Of a DNA stretch of 64,000 bases, positions 8,579 to 16,844 are shown one piece after another. This DNA comes from Hanstruepera marina (lineage in GTDB: Bacteria > Bacteroidota > Bacteroidia > Flavobacteriales > Flavobacteriaceae), in NCBI RefSeq assembly GCF_019880635.1, contig NZ_JAINVX010000001.1, positions 1,282,001 to 1,346,000 of the forward strand. Direction: 5' to 3'. The notes beneath the pieces were generated by a model. That model ran no database searches, was not told the origin of the DNA, and saw nothing but the letters and a program-made list of their open reading frames with translations. Both the position numbers and the translations under genes were made by a program. Position 1 is the stretch's first letter. Each line of letters begins with the position of its first letter.

Positions 8579-9098
8579 TTTCCAAAACCTGATCGGTTAT
8601 TACTCCATTAATAATGGTAACCACATAAAGGTTTCCATTGTTCCTATCGTCAATATCGCTATATTTTTCTTTACCAATTACTTGATTGACTAACATGGGC
8701 GTTGTATTACTATGACCAACAATTAACACATTTTTTCCACTGTTTTTAGTCTTAAACGATTTAATATTTAAATCTTTTGGATTATAAATGGTTAAGTCAA
8801 CTTGGCATCTTTTCGCTGTTGGTCTTGCTGTTTCTTTGGTTCTATGGTAATCTGTCGTGTAAACCGCGTCAAACATAACATGCTTTAATATATCATTCCA
8901 ATGGTCGGCCCTGGCCTTGCCTATTTCAGTTAAATGCGGATCTCTATTTGTTTTGTCGTTGCGGTCTTTCTCAGCATGACGAATAAAATAAAAAGTGGTG
9001 ATATTATTCTCTAATGGTTCAATTTTACTGTTGTTTTGTGCGCAATTTGACAAGCTGATAAGTAATATACATAATAATGAAGCTGTCTTTAATTTCAT
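8565..9098 (-). CDS. Histidine phosphatase (phosphoglycerate mutase-like) lipoprotein
   Basis: A 177-residue protein with a lipobox at C19 (SLSNC). The histidine-phosphatase signature is FIRHAEKDR with catalytic H41 preceded by R40; the second active-site His is H129 in LIVGHSNTTP. This SixA/PGAM-like family removes phosphate from small molecules or phospho-His; the substrate is unknown. Its membrane-anchored envelope location is inferred from the lipobox. It starts 4 bases after the alpha/beta hydrolase stop, so the two lipoproteins form an operon. Its 3' end overlaps the convergent DUF6503 gene by 14 bases. Confidence 0.87.
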   Translation of the reverse strand: MKLKTASLLCILLISLSNCAQNNSKIEPLENNITTFYFIRHAEKDRNDKTNRDPHLTEIGKARADHWNDILKHVMFDAVYTTDYHRTKETARPTAKRCQVDLTIYNPKDLNIKSFKTKNSGKNVLIVGHSNTTPMLVNQVIGKEKYSDIDDRNNGNLYVVTIINGVITDQVLEINPR

Positions 9099-9102
9099 GA
9101 CT

Positions 9103-9888
9103 TTAATTCTTTTGTTCCTCTAAAAATCGTAATACTACTTTCCAATTGGCTTTAACGGGTGCTTGTACGCGGTCTTCAACCAACATAGACGAACCATGTC
9201 TTCCATTGTTAGCCACATAAGTTTGATGACCAAATTGATCGGCTAAAACTATTTGGTTTCTAACACTTTCAATCTGGGCTTCATCGTAAGGTCGTAATAA
9301 AAGCATTGGTGTTTTTAAAGTTTCAAACAAGCCGTTAGGGTTGCATCCAGCCATGGGTTCTCCAGAAGCCGGTGAAAAAGCTAAAACGGCATCAATAGCA
9401 TCTGTGTTTTCATGTGCCAATTTAATGGCTAATGTTGCGCTGAAACTGCTTCCCCAAGCTATGAGCTTACCATTAAATCCATTGCTTTTTATATAGTTTA
9501 AGCTAGCTTCTAAATCTGGATAGGCGTCACAGTAATTGTATCTGTTTATGCCAATATCTGCTACTGTACGGTTGTAGCTACCCATTAATTGGCCGCCAAC
9601 ACGTTGGTCAACAGCTAATACATTATAACCTTCCTCAAGAAGTCTAGGGATTATTGGTGCATATTCCGATCTCACATTTGCTCCACCTTGATGGAATAAT
9701 AAAATAGTGGGAGCTTGTAAATCTTGCTGGTATAAATCGGCATAGACTTTTATACTGTCAGCTGTATAAAAATGAATTTCCTTGCCTTTTGATTTTGTAT
9801 CATCTGAATGAACTTCAGCATCGGTTTTAGAGTTGCAGGATGTGATGAAAATTACCCATACGAAATAAAAGAAATAGCTAGTTTTCAT
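9103..9888 (-). CDS. Alpha/beta hydrolase lipoprotein
   Basis: A 261-residue predicted lipoprotein (lipobox C18, FITSC). The alpha/beta-hydrolase fold is shown by PTILLFHQGGANVRSEY (strand and oxyanion region), LAVDQRVGG, the nucleophile elbow WGSSFSA with S148, an acidic candidate at D202 and the catalytic His at H231 (NGRHGSSM). The architecture is closest to dienelactone-hydrolase or prolyl-oligopeptidase-like esterases. The substrate is unknown. It is the first gene of a two-gene operon with the histidine phosphatase. Confidence 0.84.
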   Translation of the reverse strand: MKTSYFFYFVWVIFITSCNSKTDAEVHSDDTKSKGKEIHFYTADSIKVYADLYQQDLQAPTILLFHQGGANVRSEYAPIIPRLLEEGYNVLAVDQRVGGQLMGSYNRTVADIGINRYNYCDAYPDLEASLNYIKSNGFNGKLIAWGSSFSATLAIKLAHENTDAIDAVLAFSPASGEPMAGCNPNGLFETLKTPMLLLRPYDEAQIESVRNQIVLADQFGHQTYVANNGRHGSSMLVEDRVQAPVKANWKVVLRFLEEQKN

Positions 9889-9914
9889 GATATTATTTAG
9901 TTAACTGGTCTACT

Positions 9915-9922
9915 CAAATATA
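9915..9922 (-). promoter_or_regulatory. Bacteroidetes -7 element for the 9888 operon
   Basis: On the minus strand this reads TATATTTG, matching TAnnTTTG, 26 bases upstream of the hydrolase start codon. No TTG at the expected -33 position. Confidence 0.4.
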
Positions 9923-9966
9923 GACACAGTTTAAGAATACCTGATTTAAATATTTGTTAAAATTAG

Positions 9967-10665
9967 TTATGCTAGCTCTAAAGCAATCTCAATCATTTCT
10001 TTAAAAGTGGATTCACGTTCTTTACTTGTAGTGCGTTCTCCAGTAACCAATGAATCTGAAATGGTTAGGATTGACAAAGCGTTTACATTGTGTTTGGCTG
10101 CTACAGTGTATAATCCGGCAGATTCCATTTCTACACAAAGCACACCGAATTTCGACCATTTTTTATAGGATTCGAAATTATCGGCATAAAATTCATCAGA
10201 AGTAAATACATTACCTGCTTTAAGCGGAATATTCTTTGCCTTTGCCGCTTCAACTGCTTTTTGAAACAATCCAAAATCGGCTGTAGGTGCATAATCGGCA
10301 CCGCCAAAACGCAGTTCGTTTACACCGGAGTTGGATGATGCCGCCATAGCTAAAACTATATCCCTAATTTTTACATGCTCTTGATATGAACCAGCACTAC
10401 CGACACGAATTAGGTTTTTTACGCCAAACTCGCTTATAAGTTCGTGTGCATAAATAGATATACTAGGCACACCCATTCCTGTACCCATAACCGAAACGCG
10501 CTTGCCATTGTAGGTGCCAGTATAACCAAACATATTACGGACTCTATTGAAGCATACGGGATTTTCTAAAAACGTTTCGGCTATCCATTTCGCTCGTAAC
10601 GGATCGCCTGGTAATAAAATGGTTTCAGCAATATCCCCTTTTTTAGCTTCTATATGTACGCTCAT
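9967..10665 (-). CDS. deoD: Purine-nucleoside phosphorylase, hexameric DeoD type
   Basis: A 232-residue enzyme that phosphorolyses purine (deoxy)nucleosides to the base and (deoxy)ribose 1-phosphate. Landmarks are LLPGDPLRA (18-25), RVGSAGSY, the substrate-binding [10 protein letters not shown] and the catalytic D204 in ISDSLVTGE, the same number as in the Escherichia coli enzyme. It lies 3 bases after the deoC stop on the same strand. Together they would turn deoxynucleosides into glyceraldehyde 3-phosphate and acetaldehyde; a phosphopentomutase is not in the window. Confidence 0.95.
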   Translation of the reverse strand: MSVHIEAKKGDIAETILLPGDPLRAKWIAETFLENPVCFNRVRNMFGYTGTYNGKRVSVMGTGMGVPSISIYAHELISEFGVKNLIRVGSAGSYQEHVKIRDIVLAMAASSNSGVNELRFGGADYAPTADFGLFQKAVEAAKAKNIPLKAGNVFTSDEFYADNFESYKKWSKFGVLCVEMESAGLYTVAAKHNVNALSILTISDSLVTGERTTSKERESTFKEMIEIALELA

Positions 10666-10668
10666 AAT

Positions 10669-11331
10669 TTATACGTTTACTATTGCTTTGCTTTCTTGTA
10701 CAATCGATACACCTGAAGAAGTCCCAATTCTATCAGCTCCTAAATCAATATACTTTAAAGCGGTTTCTAGATTTTTTATACCCCCAGAGGCTTTTATCTT
10801 GGCTTGACTACGCACCGTTTTTTTTATCATTTTAACAGCAGTAAGTGTAGCGCCACTTTTACCAAACCCTGTTGAGGTTTTAACAAAATCAGCTTTAGCA
10901 TCTAAACAAATTTGCGTGGCTTTTACGACCTCATTTTTCGATAGTTCACAAATTTCAATAATAACTTTTAAAGGTGTTTTGCCAATGGCTAATTTAACAT
11001 CACGAATGTCTTTGTAAACACTTACATAGTTTTCGCTTTTTAGCATGCCAATGTTCATAACCATATCTATTTCGTCTGCACCTTGCTCTACGGCTTGCTT
11101 GGCTTCAAATACTTTGGTTTCGGTAGTGCATACACCCAGAGGAAAACCAATAACGGCACACACTTTTACATTAGACTTGGACACTAATTGCTTGGCATAA
11201 GGTACATAAGAGCCATTGACACAAACCGAATAAAAACGGTATTTTTTTGCTTCGGCACATAACGCTTTAATGTCTTTTTGTGTGGCAGAGGGTTTAAGGA
11301 GCGTATGATCTATATATTCATTAATCTTCAT
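10669..11331 (-). CDS. deoC: Deoxyribose-phosphate aldolase
   Basis: A 220-residue TIM-barrel aldolase cleaving 2-deoxyribose 5-phosphate to glyceraldehyde 3-phosphate and acetaldehyde. The Schiff-base lysine is K151 in DFVKTSTGFG and the second catalytic lysine is K180 in IKASGGIK. The N-terminus EYIDHTLLKPSAT is typical. It leads the deoC-deoD pair. An 8-bp perfect hairpin lies in its leader (11383-11403). Confidence 0.95.
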   Translation of the reverse strand: MKINEYIDHTLLKPSATQKDIKALCAEAKKYRFYSVCVNGSYVPYAKQLVSKSNVKVCAVIGFPLGVCTTETKVFEAKQAVEQGADEIDMVMNIGMLKSENYVSVYKDIRDVKLAIGKTPLKVIIEICELSKNEVVKATQICLDAKADFVKTSTGFGKSGATLTAVKMIKKTVRSQAKIKASGGIKNLETALKYIDLGADRIGTSSGVSIVQESKAIVNV

Positions 11332-11382
11332 AAGATACTATTGTAGGTTAAAGTGCTGTAAAAATACGATTAACTGTTAAAT

Positions 11383-11403
11383 AATTGCTATGAAATAGCA
11401 ATT
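11383..11403 (-). promoter_or_regulatory. Hairpin in the deoC leader
   Basis: Perfect inverted repeat: AATTGCTA at 11383-11390 and TAGCAATT at 11396-11403 with a 5-base loop, 52-72 bases upstream of the deoC start codon. It could be a leader hairpin or a repressor site of the deo operon; nothing shows which. Confidence 0.4.
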
Positions 11404-11580
11404 TTATCATAAAATTAAGAGTGCTTATAACAAGTAAATTGAGCTTTCTTTACAATTTGTTGATTTTGAAAATTTGTTCTTTTAGTAATTTAGATATTAA
11501 TCTGTTGTAAATGAATACTATTTGAATGTTTTAAATTAAAACCTGTAAAGTGAAATTTATAGGATTTATAAAAGGAAAAA

Positions 11581-11614
11581 AGGCAATACTCCTCAAAAAA
11601 GATTTGTATTGCCT
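11581..11614 (-). terminator. Intrinsic terminator of clpB
   Basis: Arms AGGCAATAC (11581-11589) and GTATTGCCT (11606-11614) pair perfectly. On the minus strand the stem is followed by a T-run (complement of the A-run at 11576-11581), about 66 bases past the clpB stop. A shorter T-run on the other side means it may also work on the plus strand. Confidence 0.75.
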
Positions 11615-11679
11615 TTTCAAACTAACTAACCAACTATTATGAAAACGTAACAGTTTGAAATTTATTACGCTTACTCACA

Positions 11680-14289
11680 TTAAAATTCTTCAACTACCAG
11701 ATCACCTTGGTTTCTAAAGACTAGTTTATCATCAAAAGCATCTAAAAGTATAATACTATCTGTTGTTACACGACCAGATAAAATTTCCTTGCTCAACTGA
11801 TTTAGTACTTCTTTTTGTATCACACGCTTTACAGGTCTCGCACCATATTCTGGATTGTAACCTTTTTCAGCCAAGTAGGCAACAGCTTCAGGCGTGGCAT
11901 CAAAAGTAATACCTTGTTGTGCAATCATTTTGGTAATGCCTTTTAGTTGTAAACCAACAATATCGGTAATGTTTTCCTTGGTCAATGGTGTAAACATAAT
12001 GGTATCGTCTATACGGTTTAAAAACTCGGGTCTTACCGATTGCTTTAATAAAGCTAATACATCTACTTTAGCGGCTTCCATGGCTGAATCAATATCTTTA
12101 GTGGCCTCAAATCGTTCCTGTATGATATGACTTCCCATATTGGAGGTCATGATAATAATGGTGTTCTTGAAATCAGCAATGCGACCTTTATTATCTGTTA
12201 AGCGACCTTCATCCAATACTTGCAACAAAATATTGAAGGTGTCTGGATGCGCTTTTTCAATTTCATCCAATAATACCACCGAGTAAGGCTTACGTCTTAC
12301 AGCTTCAGTTAACTGACCACCTTCGTCGTAACCTACATATCCTGGAGGTGCACCAACCAATCGGCTTACGGCATGACGTTCTTGATATTCACTCATATCA
12401 ATTCGAGTCATGGCGTTTTCATCATCAAAAAGGTATTCAGCCAAAGCTTTTGCCAATTCTGTTTTACCAACTCCCGTTGTTCCCAGGAATAAGAAGGTTC
12501 CTATAGGTTTTTGTGGATTTTGCAATCCAGATCTACTACGTCTCACGGCATCACTAACAGCTTCAATAGCTTCTTCTTGGCCAACTACACGTTTGTGCAA
12601 TTCGTCTTCCAGTTTCAATAGTTTTTCACGCTCACTTTGTAACATTTTGGTTACTGGAATACCTGTCCATTTAGCAACCACTTCGGCAATATCATCATAA
12701 GTTACTTCCTCTTTTATAAGCGAGTTGCCACTTTGATTCTCTTGCAATTCTTTTTGAAGCTTTTCCAAGTTTTCTTGCGCTTCTTTTATTTTGCCATAGC
12801 GAATTTCGGCTACTTTACCATAATCACCTTCACGTTCGGCACGTTCGGCTTCCAACTTGAAGTTTTCAATATCCGATTTTGTAGCTTGAATATTATCAAC
12901 CACTTCTTTTTCACTCTTCCACTTGGCGTTAATTTCGTTTCGCTCTTCCTTAAGATTAGCTAATTCAGAACGTAGTGATTTCAATTTTGCTTCATCCTTT
13001 TCGCGCTTAATGGCTTCAATCTCAATTTCCAACTGCATGATTTTACGATCCAACACATCCAATTCTTCTGGTTTGGAGTTGATTTCCATACGCAGTTTTG
13101 AAGCCGCCTCATCCATTAAGTCAATGGCTTTGTCTGGTAAAAATCGGTTGGTAATATACCGTTCCGAAAGTTCTACGGCACCAATAATAGCTTCATCCTT
13201 AATGCGTACCTTGTGATGGGTTTCGTATTTCTCTTTAATACCACGTAAAATAGAGATAGCACTTTCGGTATCAGGCTCATTAACCGTTACCTTTTGGAAA
13301 CGACGTTCCAAAGCTTTATCCTTTTCAAAATACTTTTGGTATTCGTCTAGGGTAGTGGCACCAATGGCTCGTAACTCACCACGAGCAAGAGCGGGTTTTA
13401 AGATATTGGCTGCATCCATAGCGCCTTGTCCACCACCTGCACCAACCAAAGTGTGAATTTCATCAATAAAGAGTACAATATCACCTTCACTGGTAGTTAC
13501 TTCCTTAATAACGGCTTTTAAGCGTTCTTCAAACTCACCTTTATATTTGGCACCTGCAATAAGGGCACCCATATCTAAAGCAAAAATTTGTTTTTCCTTT
13601 AAATTTTCAGGCACGTCTCCATCTATAATTCTATGTGCTAAGCCTTCGGCAATGGCCGTTTTACCAGTTCCGGGTTCACCCACTAAAATCGGGTTATTTT
13701 TGGTTCTACGTGATAGAATTTGAAGAATACGTCTAATCTCCTCGTCACGACCAATAACGGGATCTAGCTTACCGTCTCTGGCCAATTGATTCAAGTTTTT
13801 GGCATATTTGCTTAATGAGTTATAAGTTTCTTCCTGACTTTGTGAGGTCACACGATCGCCTTTACGCAGTTCTTCAATAGCTGCTGTTAAGGCTTTTTCG
13901 GTGACACCTTGGTCTTTAAGCATTTGAGCTATTTTACTGTTCGATTTAAAAACAGCTAGTATTAAATGCTCAACAGACACGTATTCGTCATTCATTTTTT
14001 TTGCAATGATAGATGCCTCGTTCAGGGTTTTTCCAGCATCGCGTGATAACATAATATCGCCGCCAGAAACTTTTGGATAGCTTTCCAATTGCTTATCCAA
14101 AGCTTGTTCCAGTACGGTTACATTAACATTTAGTTTCTTTAAAATGAAAGGCAATACGTTTTCATCAACATTGAAAAGCGCTTTAAAAATATGCTCGTTT
14201 TCTATTTGTTGATTCTCGAAGCTTTGCGCAAGTTGTTGAGCCTGCTGTATAGCTTCCTGTGATTTTATGGTATAATTGTTAAAATTCAT
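11680..14289 (-). CDS. clpB: ATP-dependent disaggregase ClpB
   Basis: An 869-residue hexameric AAA+ chaperone that works with DnaK to pull apart aggregated proteins. Order of domains: an N-terminal Clp repeat domain (1-140), AAA1 with Walker A GEPGTGKT near 205 and Walker B VLFIDEIH, the coiled-coil M domain (about 410-520, [20 protein letters not shown] region), AAA2 with GTTGVGKT near 605 and [11 protein letters not shown], then the C-terminal domain. The M domain and the full length distinguish it from ClpA and ClpC. It is monocistronic with a clear terminator. Its upstream region contains two palindromes (14358-14375, 14393-14405) that could serve heat-shock control. Confidence 0.97.
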   Translation of the reverse strand: MNFNNYTIKSQEAIQQAQQLAQSFENQQIENEHIFKALFNVDENVLPFILKKLNVNVTVLEQALDKQLESYPKVSGGDIMLSRDAGKTLNEASIIAKKMNDEYVSVEHLILAVFKSNSKIAQMLKDQGVTEKALTAAIEELRKGDRVTSQSQEETYNSLSKYAKNLNQLARDGKLDPVIGRDEEIRRILQILSRRTKNNPILVGEPGTGKTAIAEGLAHRIIDGDVPENLKEKQIFALDMGALIAGAKYKGEFEERLKAVIKEVTTSEGDIVLFIDEIHTLVGAGGGQGAMDAANILKPALARGELRAIGATTLDEYQKYFEKDKALERRFQKVTVNEPDTESAISILRGIKEKYETHHKVRIKDEAIIGAVELSERYITNRFLPDKAIDLMDEAASKLRMEINSKPEELDVLDRKIMQLEIEIEAIKREKDEAKLKSLRSELANLKEERNEINAKWKSEKEVVDNIQATKSDIENFKLEAERAEREGDYGKVAEIRYGKIKEAQENLEKLQKELQENQSGNSLIKEEVTYDDIAEVVAKWTGIPVTKMLQSEREKLLKLEDELHKRVVGQEEAIEAVSDAVRRSRSGLQNPQKPIGTFLFLGTTGVGKTELAKALAEYLFDDENAMTRIDMSEYQERHAVSRLVGAPPGYVGYDEGGQLTEAVRRKPYSVVLLDEIEKAHPDTFNILLQVLDEGRLTDNKGRIADFKNTIIIMTSNMGSHIIQERFEATKDIDSAMEAAKVDVLALLKQSVRPEFLNRIDDTIMFTPLTKENITDIVGLQLKGITKMIAQQGITFDATPEAVAYLAEKGYNPEYGARPVKRVIQKEVLNQLSKEILSGRVTTDSIILLDAFDDKLVFRNQGDLVVEEF

Positions 14290-14357
14290 CTGTTTATTTT
14301 TCTTTTAAATGTGTGTTGTTTGATAGGTCTATTTCAATTACCTTACCAGTTTAAAAT

Positions 14358-14375
14358 GCAGGACAAAATGTCTGC
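14358..14375 (-). promoter_or_regulatory. Imperfect palindrome upstream of clpB
   Basis: The plus-strand sequence GCAGGACAAAATGTCTGC is a near-palindrome with a perfect 11-base core GACAAAATGTC (14362-14372), 69-86 bases upstream of the clpB ATG. Candidate operator or heat-shock control site; no regulator can be named from sequence. Confidence 0.4.
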
Positions 14376-14392
14376 TTATTGCTGATTGTTAG

Positions 14393-14405
14393 TGACGTTT
14401 CGTCA
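14393..14405 (-). promoter_or_regulatory. Second palindrome upstream of clpB
   Basis: TGACGTTTCGTCA is a perfect inverted repeat with 5-base arms and a 3-base centre. It resembles the neighbouring GACAAAATGTC (both approximate TGAC-N-GTCA), so the two could be paired binding sites. Confidence 0.35.
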
Positions 14406-14452
14406 GTTGTGAGATTTTGAAAACTTAACGACTTAAAAGATTTAAAAGGTAG

Positions 14453-14473
14453 ATTCCGTATCAGCTACGGAAT
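14453..14473 (+). repeat. REP-like palindrome before ytxJ
   Basis: ATTCCGTA (14453-14460) and TACGGAAT (14466-14473) form a perfect 8-bp stem with loop TCAGC, ending 18 bases before the ytxJ ATG. The palindrome is richer in GC than its surroundings. I saw no second copy in the window, so the label REP-like is inference. Confidence 0.4.
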
Positions 14474-14491
14474 GACAGAAAATGAAATTTT

Positions 14492-14881
14492 ATGGGCATT
14501 TTAAACAAATTATTTGGTGGTTCAGCTGAACCAAAAGAAGAAAAACAACTACCATGGATTCCGTTAAACGACATCCAACAGCTTCAACATATAGCCGAAA
14601 AATCTAAAACCAAAACACAGGTTATTTTTAAGCACTCTACACGTTGTGGTATTAGCCGTATGGTAATAAACCAGTTTGTTGAAGCTTATAACCTGACCGA
14701 AAAGGACTTGGACTTGTATTATCTGGATTTACTATCCTATCGTGATGTGTCTAACGAAGCGGGCTATACTTTTCAGGTGATACATGAGTCACCACAGCTA
14801 ATAGTTATTAAAAATGGTATGACCGTAACACATGCCAGTCATGGGGCTATTAATGCTGTAGAATTAGAACAGTTTGTTTAA
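14492..14881 (+). CDS. ytxJ: YtxJ-type bacilliredoxin-like protein
   Basis: A 129-residue small thioredoxin-fold protein. A single Cys, C52 in HSTRCGIS, sits where thioredoxins carry CxxC, which is the monothiol pattern of the YtxJ family. The C-terminal part HESPQLIVIKNG contains the cis-Pro loop (SPQ). YtxJ is associated with bacillithiol, where it is thought to remove bacillithiol from mixed disulfides. This suggests, but does not prove, that the organism makes bacillithiol. No bacillithiol synthesis gene is in the window. The start is the ATG giving MGILNKLFGG. Confidence 0.88.
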   Translation: MGILNKLFGGSAEPKEEKQLPWIPLNDIQQLQHIAEKSKTKTQVIFKHSTRCGISRMVINQFVEAYNLTEKDLDLYYLDLLSYRDVSNEAGYTFQVIHESPQLIVIKNGMTVTHASHGAINAVELEQFV

Positions 14882-14920
14882 AACCTAGTAAAAAAAATAG
14901 GTTTAGCGTGTATTGAAATT

Positions 14921-14939
14921 GTTAGTTTAAAAAACTAAC
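14921..14939 (+). promoter_or_regulatory. 8-bp inverted repeat just upstream of the AraC gene
   Basis: GTTAGTTT (14921-14928), 3-base centre, AAACTAAC (14932-14939), ending 9 bases before the AraC-family ATG. Position suggests an autoregulatory site or a translation-blocking hairpin. A second inverted repeat, AAACCTA/TAGGTTT at 14881-14904, lies directly at the ytxJ stop. Confidence 0.4.
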
Positions 14940-14948
14940 TTCGCCCTA

Positions 14949-15983
14949 ATGAATTTTGACAGCCAAATTATTTTTTTCTTTAGTGCGTTGGGAGCCTTTA
15001 ATGGGTTTATACTTGCTATTTATTTTGCAATAATTGCAGAGAAGAAAAAATTTTCCAATTATTTTTTAGCTTTATTGTTGTTGGTATTAAGTATCCGGAT
15101 TATTAAATCGGTGTTTTACTTTTTTAACCCTGAATTGTCTGGTGTATTTATTCAAATTGGGCTTTCGGCCTGTATTTTAATTGGTCCGTTTTTGTACCTC
15201 TATCTCAAGTCCCAAACCTCACAAAAAACCAAAGCATGGACTGTTCATGTTTTGCCCTACTTAATTGGGATTACCATTTTGGGTATAAGCTATCCGTACA
15301 TAGAGCATCGTCCAATATGGAGTCGGTATATTGTAAGAGGTATTTACCTGCAATGGTTGGTGTATGTTGTTTTATCCTTTAAATATGTAAAACCGCTTTT
15401 TAAAATTGCGATTGAAAAAAAAGATAGGCTTAAGAGTATAGATATTTGGTTGTTAAGTATATTTTCTGGAGTTTCGGTAATTTGGTTTGCTTATAATATA
15501 GCCTCGTATACCTCTTATATTGTCGGTGCATTGTCCTTTTCATTTGTACTGTATTTAATTGTATTGCTTTTTGTGTTTAGAAATAAAAAGGAAGTCACGT
15601 TTTTTGAGGAAAAGGAAAAATATAAGAACAGTAAAATTGATGCCGAAACAGTCGCGCTTATTGCCACTAGAATCAAACGATTCAAGGAACAGGACTTGTA
15701 TTTAAACCCTAAAATGACTTTAGCTAATACTGCCAAGGAATTAAATATTTCAAAGCATCAGCTTTCGCAGTTTTTAAATAATAACCTCAATAAATCGTTT
15801 TCGGTTTTTATCAATGAATTACGAATTGAAAAAGCCAAAGAGCTATTGCAGGCAACCAATCAATATACCATTGAAGGAATAGGTTACGAATGTGGCTTTA
15901 ACTCGAAATCGACTTTTCACACTACTTTTAAGAAAGTAACCGGACAAACACCTTCCGACTACCAAAAATCATTAGCAAAATAA
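14949..15983 (+). CDS. Membrane-anchored AraC family transcriptional regulator
   Basis: A 344-residue protein with about seven hydrophobic segments in residues 1-210 (for example FILAIYFAIIAE and YFLALLLLVLSIRI) and a C-terminal AraC helix-turn-helix domain at about 240-344 (LNISKHQLSQFLNN, then GFNSKSTFHTTFKKVTGQTPSDY). This architecture is common in Bacteroidota, where the membrane part is assumed to sense an envelope or extracellular signal. The ligand is unknown. The next genes on the same strand (DJ-1/PfpI, lumazine-binding-like, M61 peptidase) are likely targets. Paired TTAGAAC repeats at 15999-16026 are a plausible binding site. Confidence 0.9.
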   Translation: MNFDSQIIFFFSALGAFNGFILAIYFAIIAEKKKFSNYFLALLLLVLSIRIIKSVFYFFNPELSGVFIQIGLSACILIGPFLYLYLKSQTSQKTKAWTVHVLPYLIGITILGISYPYIEHRPIWSRYIVRGIYLQWLVYVVLSFKYVKPLFKIAIEKKDRLKSIDIWLLSIFSGVSVIWFAYNIASYTSYIVGALSFSFVLYLIVLLFVFRNKKEVTFFEEKEKYKNSKIDAETVALIATRIKRFKEQDLYLNPKMTLANTAKELNISKHQLSQFLNNNLNKSFSVFINELRIEKAKELLQATNQYTIEGIGYECGFNSKSTFHTTFKKVTGQTPSDYQKSLAK

Positions 15984-15998
15984 GTTTGATATTATAAA

Positions 15999-16026
15999 TT
16001 AGAACTTCTACTTGATAAGTTAGAAC
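15999..16026 (+). promoter_or_regulatory. Paired TTAGAAC direct repeats, AraC-box-like
   Basis: TTAGAAC occurs at 15999-16005 and again at 16020-16026, a 21-base repeat (two helical turns), as is usual for AraC-family half-sites. It lies 54 bases before the DJ-1/PfpI start. A near -7 element, CATATTTG, follows. Confidence 0.45.
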
Positions 16027-16079
16027 CCCTAAGCCATCAGGTTTTCTCATATTTGCTTTAAAATATTACTTAAATAGAT

Positions 16080-16829
16080 ATGCGAACACTTGTAATTTCT
16101 TTTTTAATGCTATTTATAGCATCAAACGGTTTGTCCCAACATAAACAATCTGGGCGAATAGTATTTGTGACTTCCAATCAGGAAACTTATGGGGACTCCA
16201 ATAAAAAGACAGCCAATCATTTTGGTGAAATTGTATTGGCCTATGATGTGTTTGTAAAACACGGCTACTCAATTGATTTTATAAGTCCAAATGGTGGAGC
16301 GATACCTATAGGGTATATTTCTAAATCAGATTCCATTCAGAACCATTACTTAAATGATACCAAATTTATGAAGGCATTAAAAAACACCTTTCGTCCTACA
16401 GCTATCAATCCTTCAGATTACGATGCTGTATATTACAGTGGTGGTGGTTCGGCCATGTTTGGAATAGCTAATAACACCACAATTAACAGCATAGCCGAAG
16501 CTATTTACAGAAATAATGGTATTATTTCAGCTGTATGTCATGGTACTGCAGGAATTACCAACCTAAAGACCAAAACTGGTGAACCGCTTTACCAAGGAAA
16601 GCAGATTAGTGGCTATCCAGATATATTCGAAAATAAAGATGCTGCGTATTACAAAACTTTTCCGTTTTCTATTGAAGAAAAAATAAAGCAGAACAAAGGT
16701 GAGTTTCGCTATTCTGAAAAGAAACGGGATAACTTTTATGTTATAGACGGTCAATTTATTACGGGTCAAGATCCGTCTTCAACTATTTCTGTAGCAACAC
16801 AGGTAGTTAAAACATTACAAAACCAATAA
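16080..16829 (+). CDS. Exported DJ-1/PfpI family protein
   Basis: A 249-residue protein with a signal peptide (about 1-19, ending GLSQ). The class I glutamine-amidotransferase-like fold is shown by RIVFVTSNQETYG, FISPNGGAIPI, VYYSGGGSAMFG and the nucleophile elbow AVCHGTAG with C153 followed by H154. E50 (HFGEI) is a plausible third residue. The pattern is nearest to the Hsp31/glyoxalase III branch of DJ-1, which would suggest a role against glyoxals, but this is inference. Export to the periplasm is unusual for the superfamily. It follows the AraC regulator by 96 bases and precedes the lumazine-binding-like gene by 15 bases. Confidence 0.85.
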   Translation: MRTLVISFLMLFIASNGLSQHKQSGRIVFVTSNQETYGDSNKKTANHFGEIVLAYDVFVKHGYSIDFISPNGGAIPIGYISKSDSIQNHYLNDTKFMKALKNTFRPTAINPSDYDAVYYSGGGSAMFGIANNTTINSIAEAIYRNNGIISAVCHGTAGITNLKTKTGEPLYQGKQISGYPDIFENKDAAYYKTFPFSIEEKIKQNKGEFRYSEKKRDNFYVIDGQFITGQDPSSTISVATQVVKTLQNQ

Positions 16830-16844
16830 ACTAAACTTTATATC

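Larger units (their letters stand above)
11332..11679. other. Gene-free stretch between deoC and clpB
   Basis: This 348-base interval holds the deoC leader hairpin (11383-11403), the clpB terminator (11581-11614), and a leader-like plus-strand sequence CTAACTAACCAACTATT followed by a minimal ATG-AAA-ACG-TAA (11639-11650). I see no longer reading frame, tRNA or repeat array in it. Confidence 0.6.

Noticed and set aside
12410-13216. Several open frames opposite clpB
   Set aside because: They are antisense shadows of a complete and highly conserved AAA+ gene.
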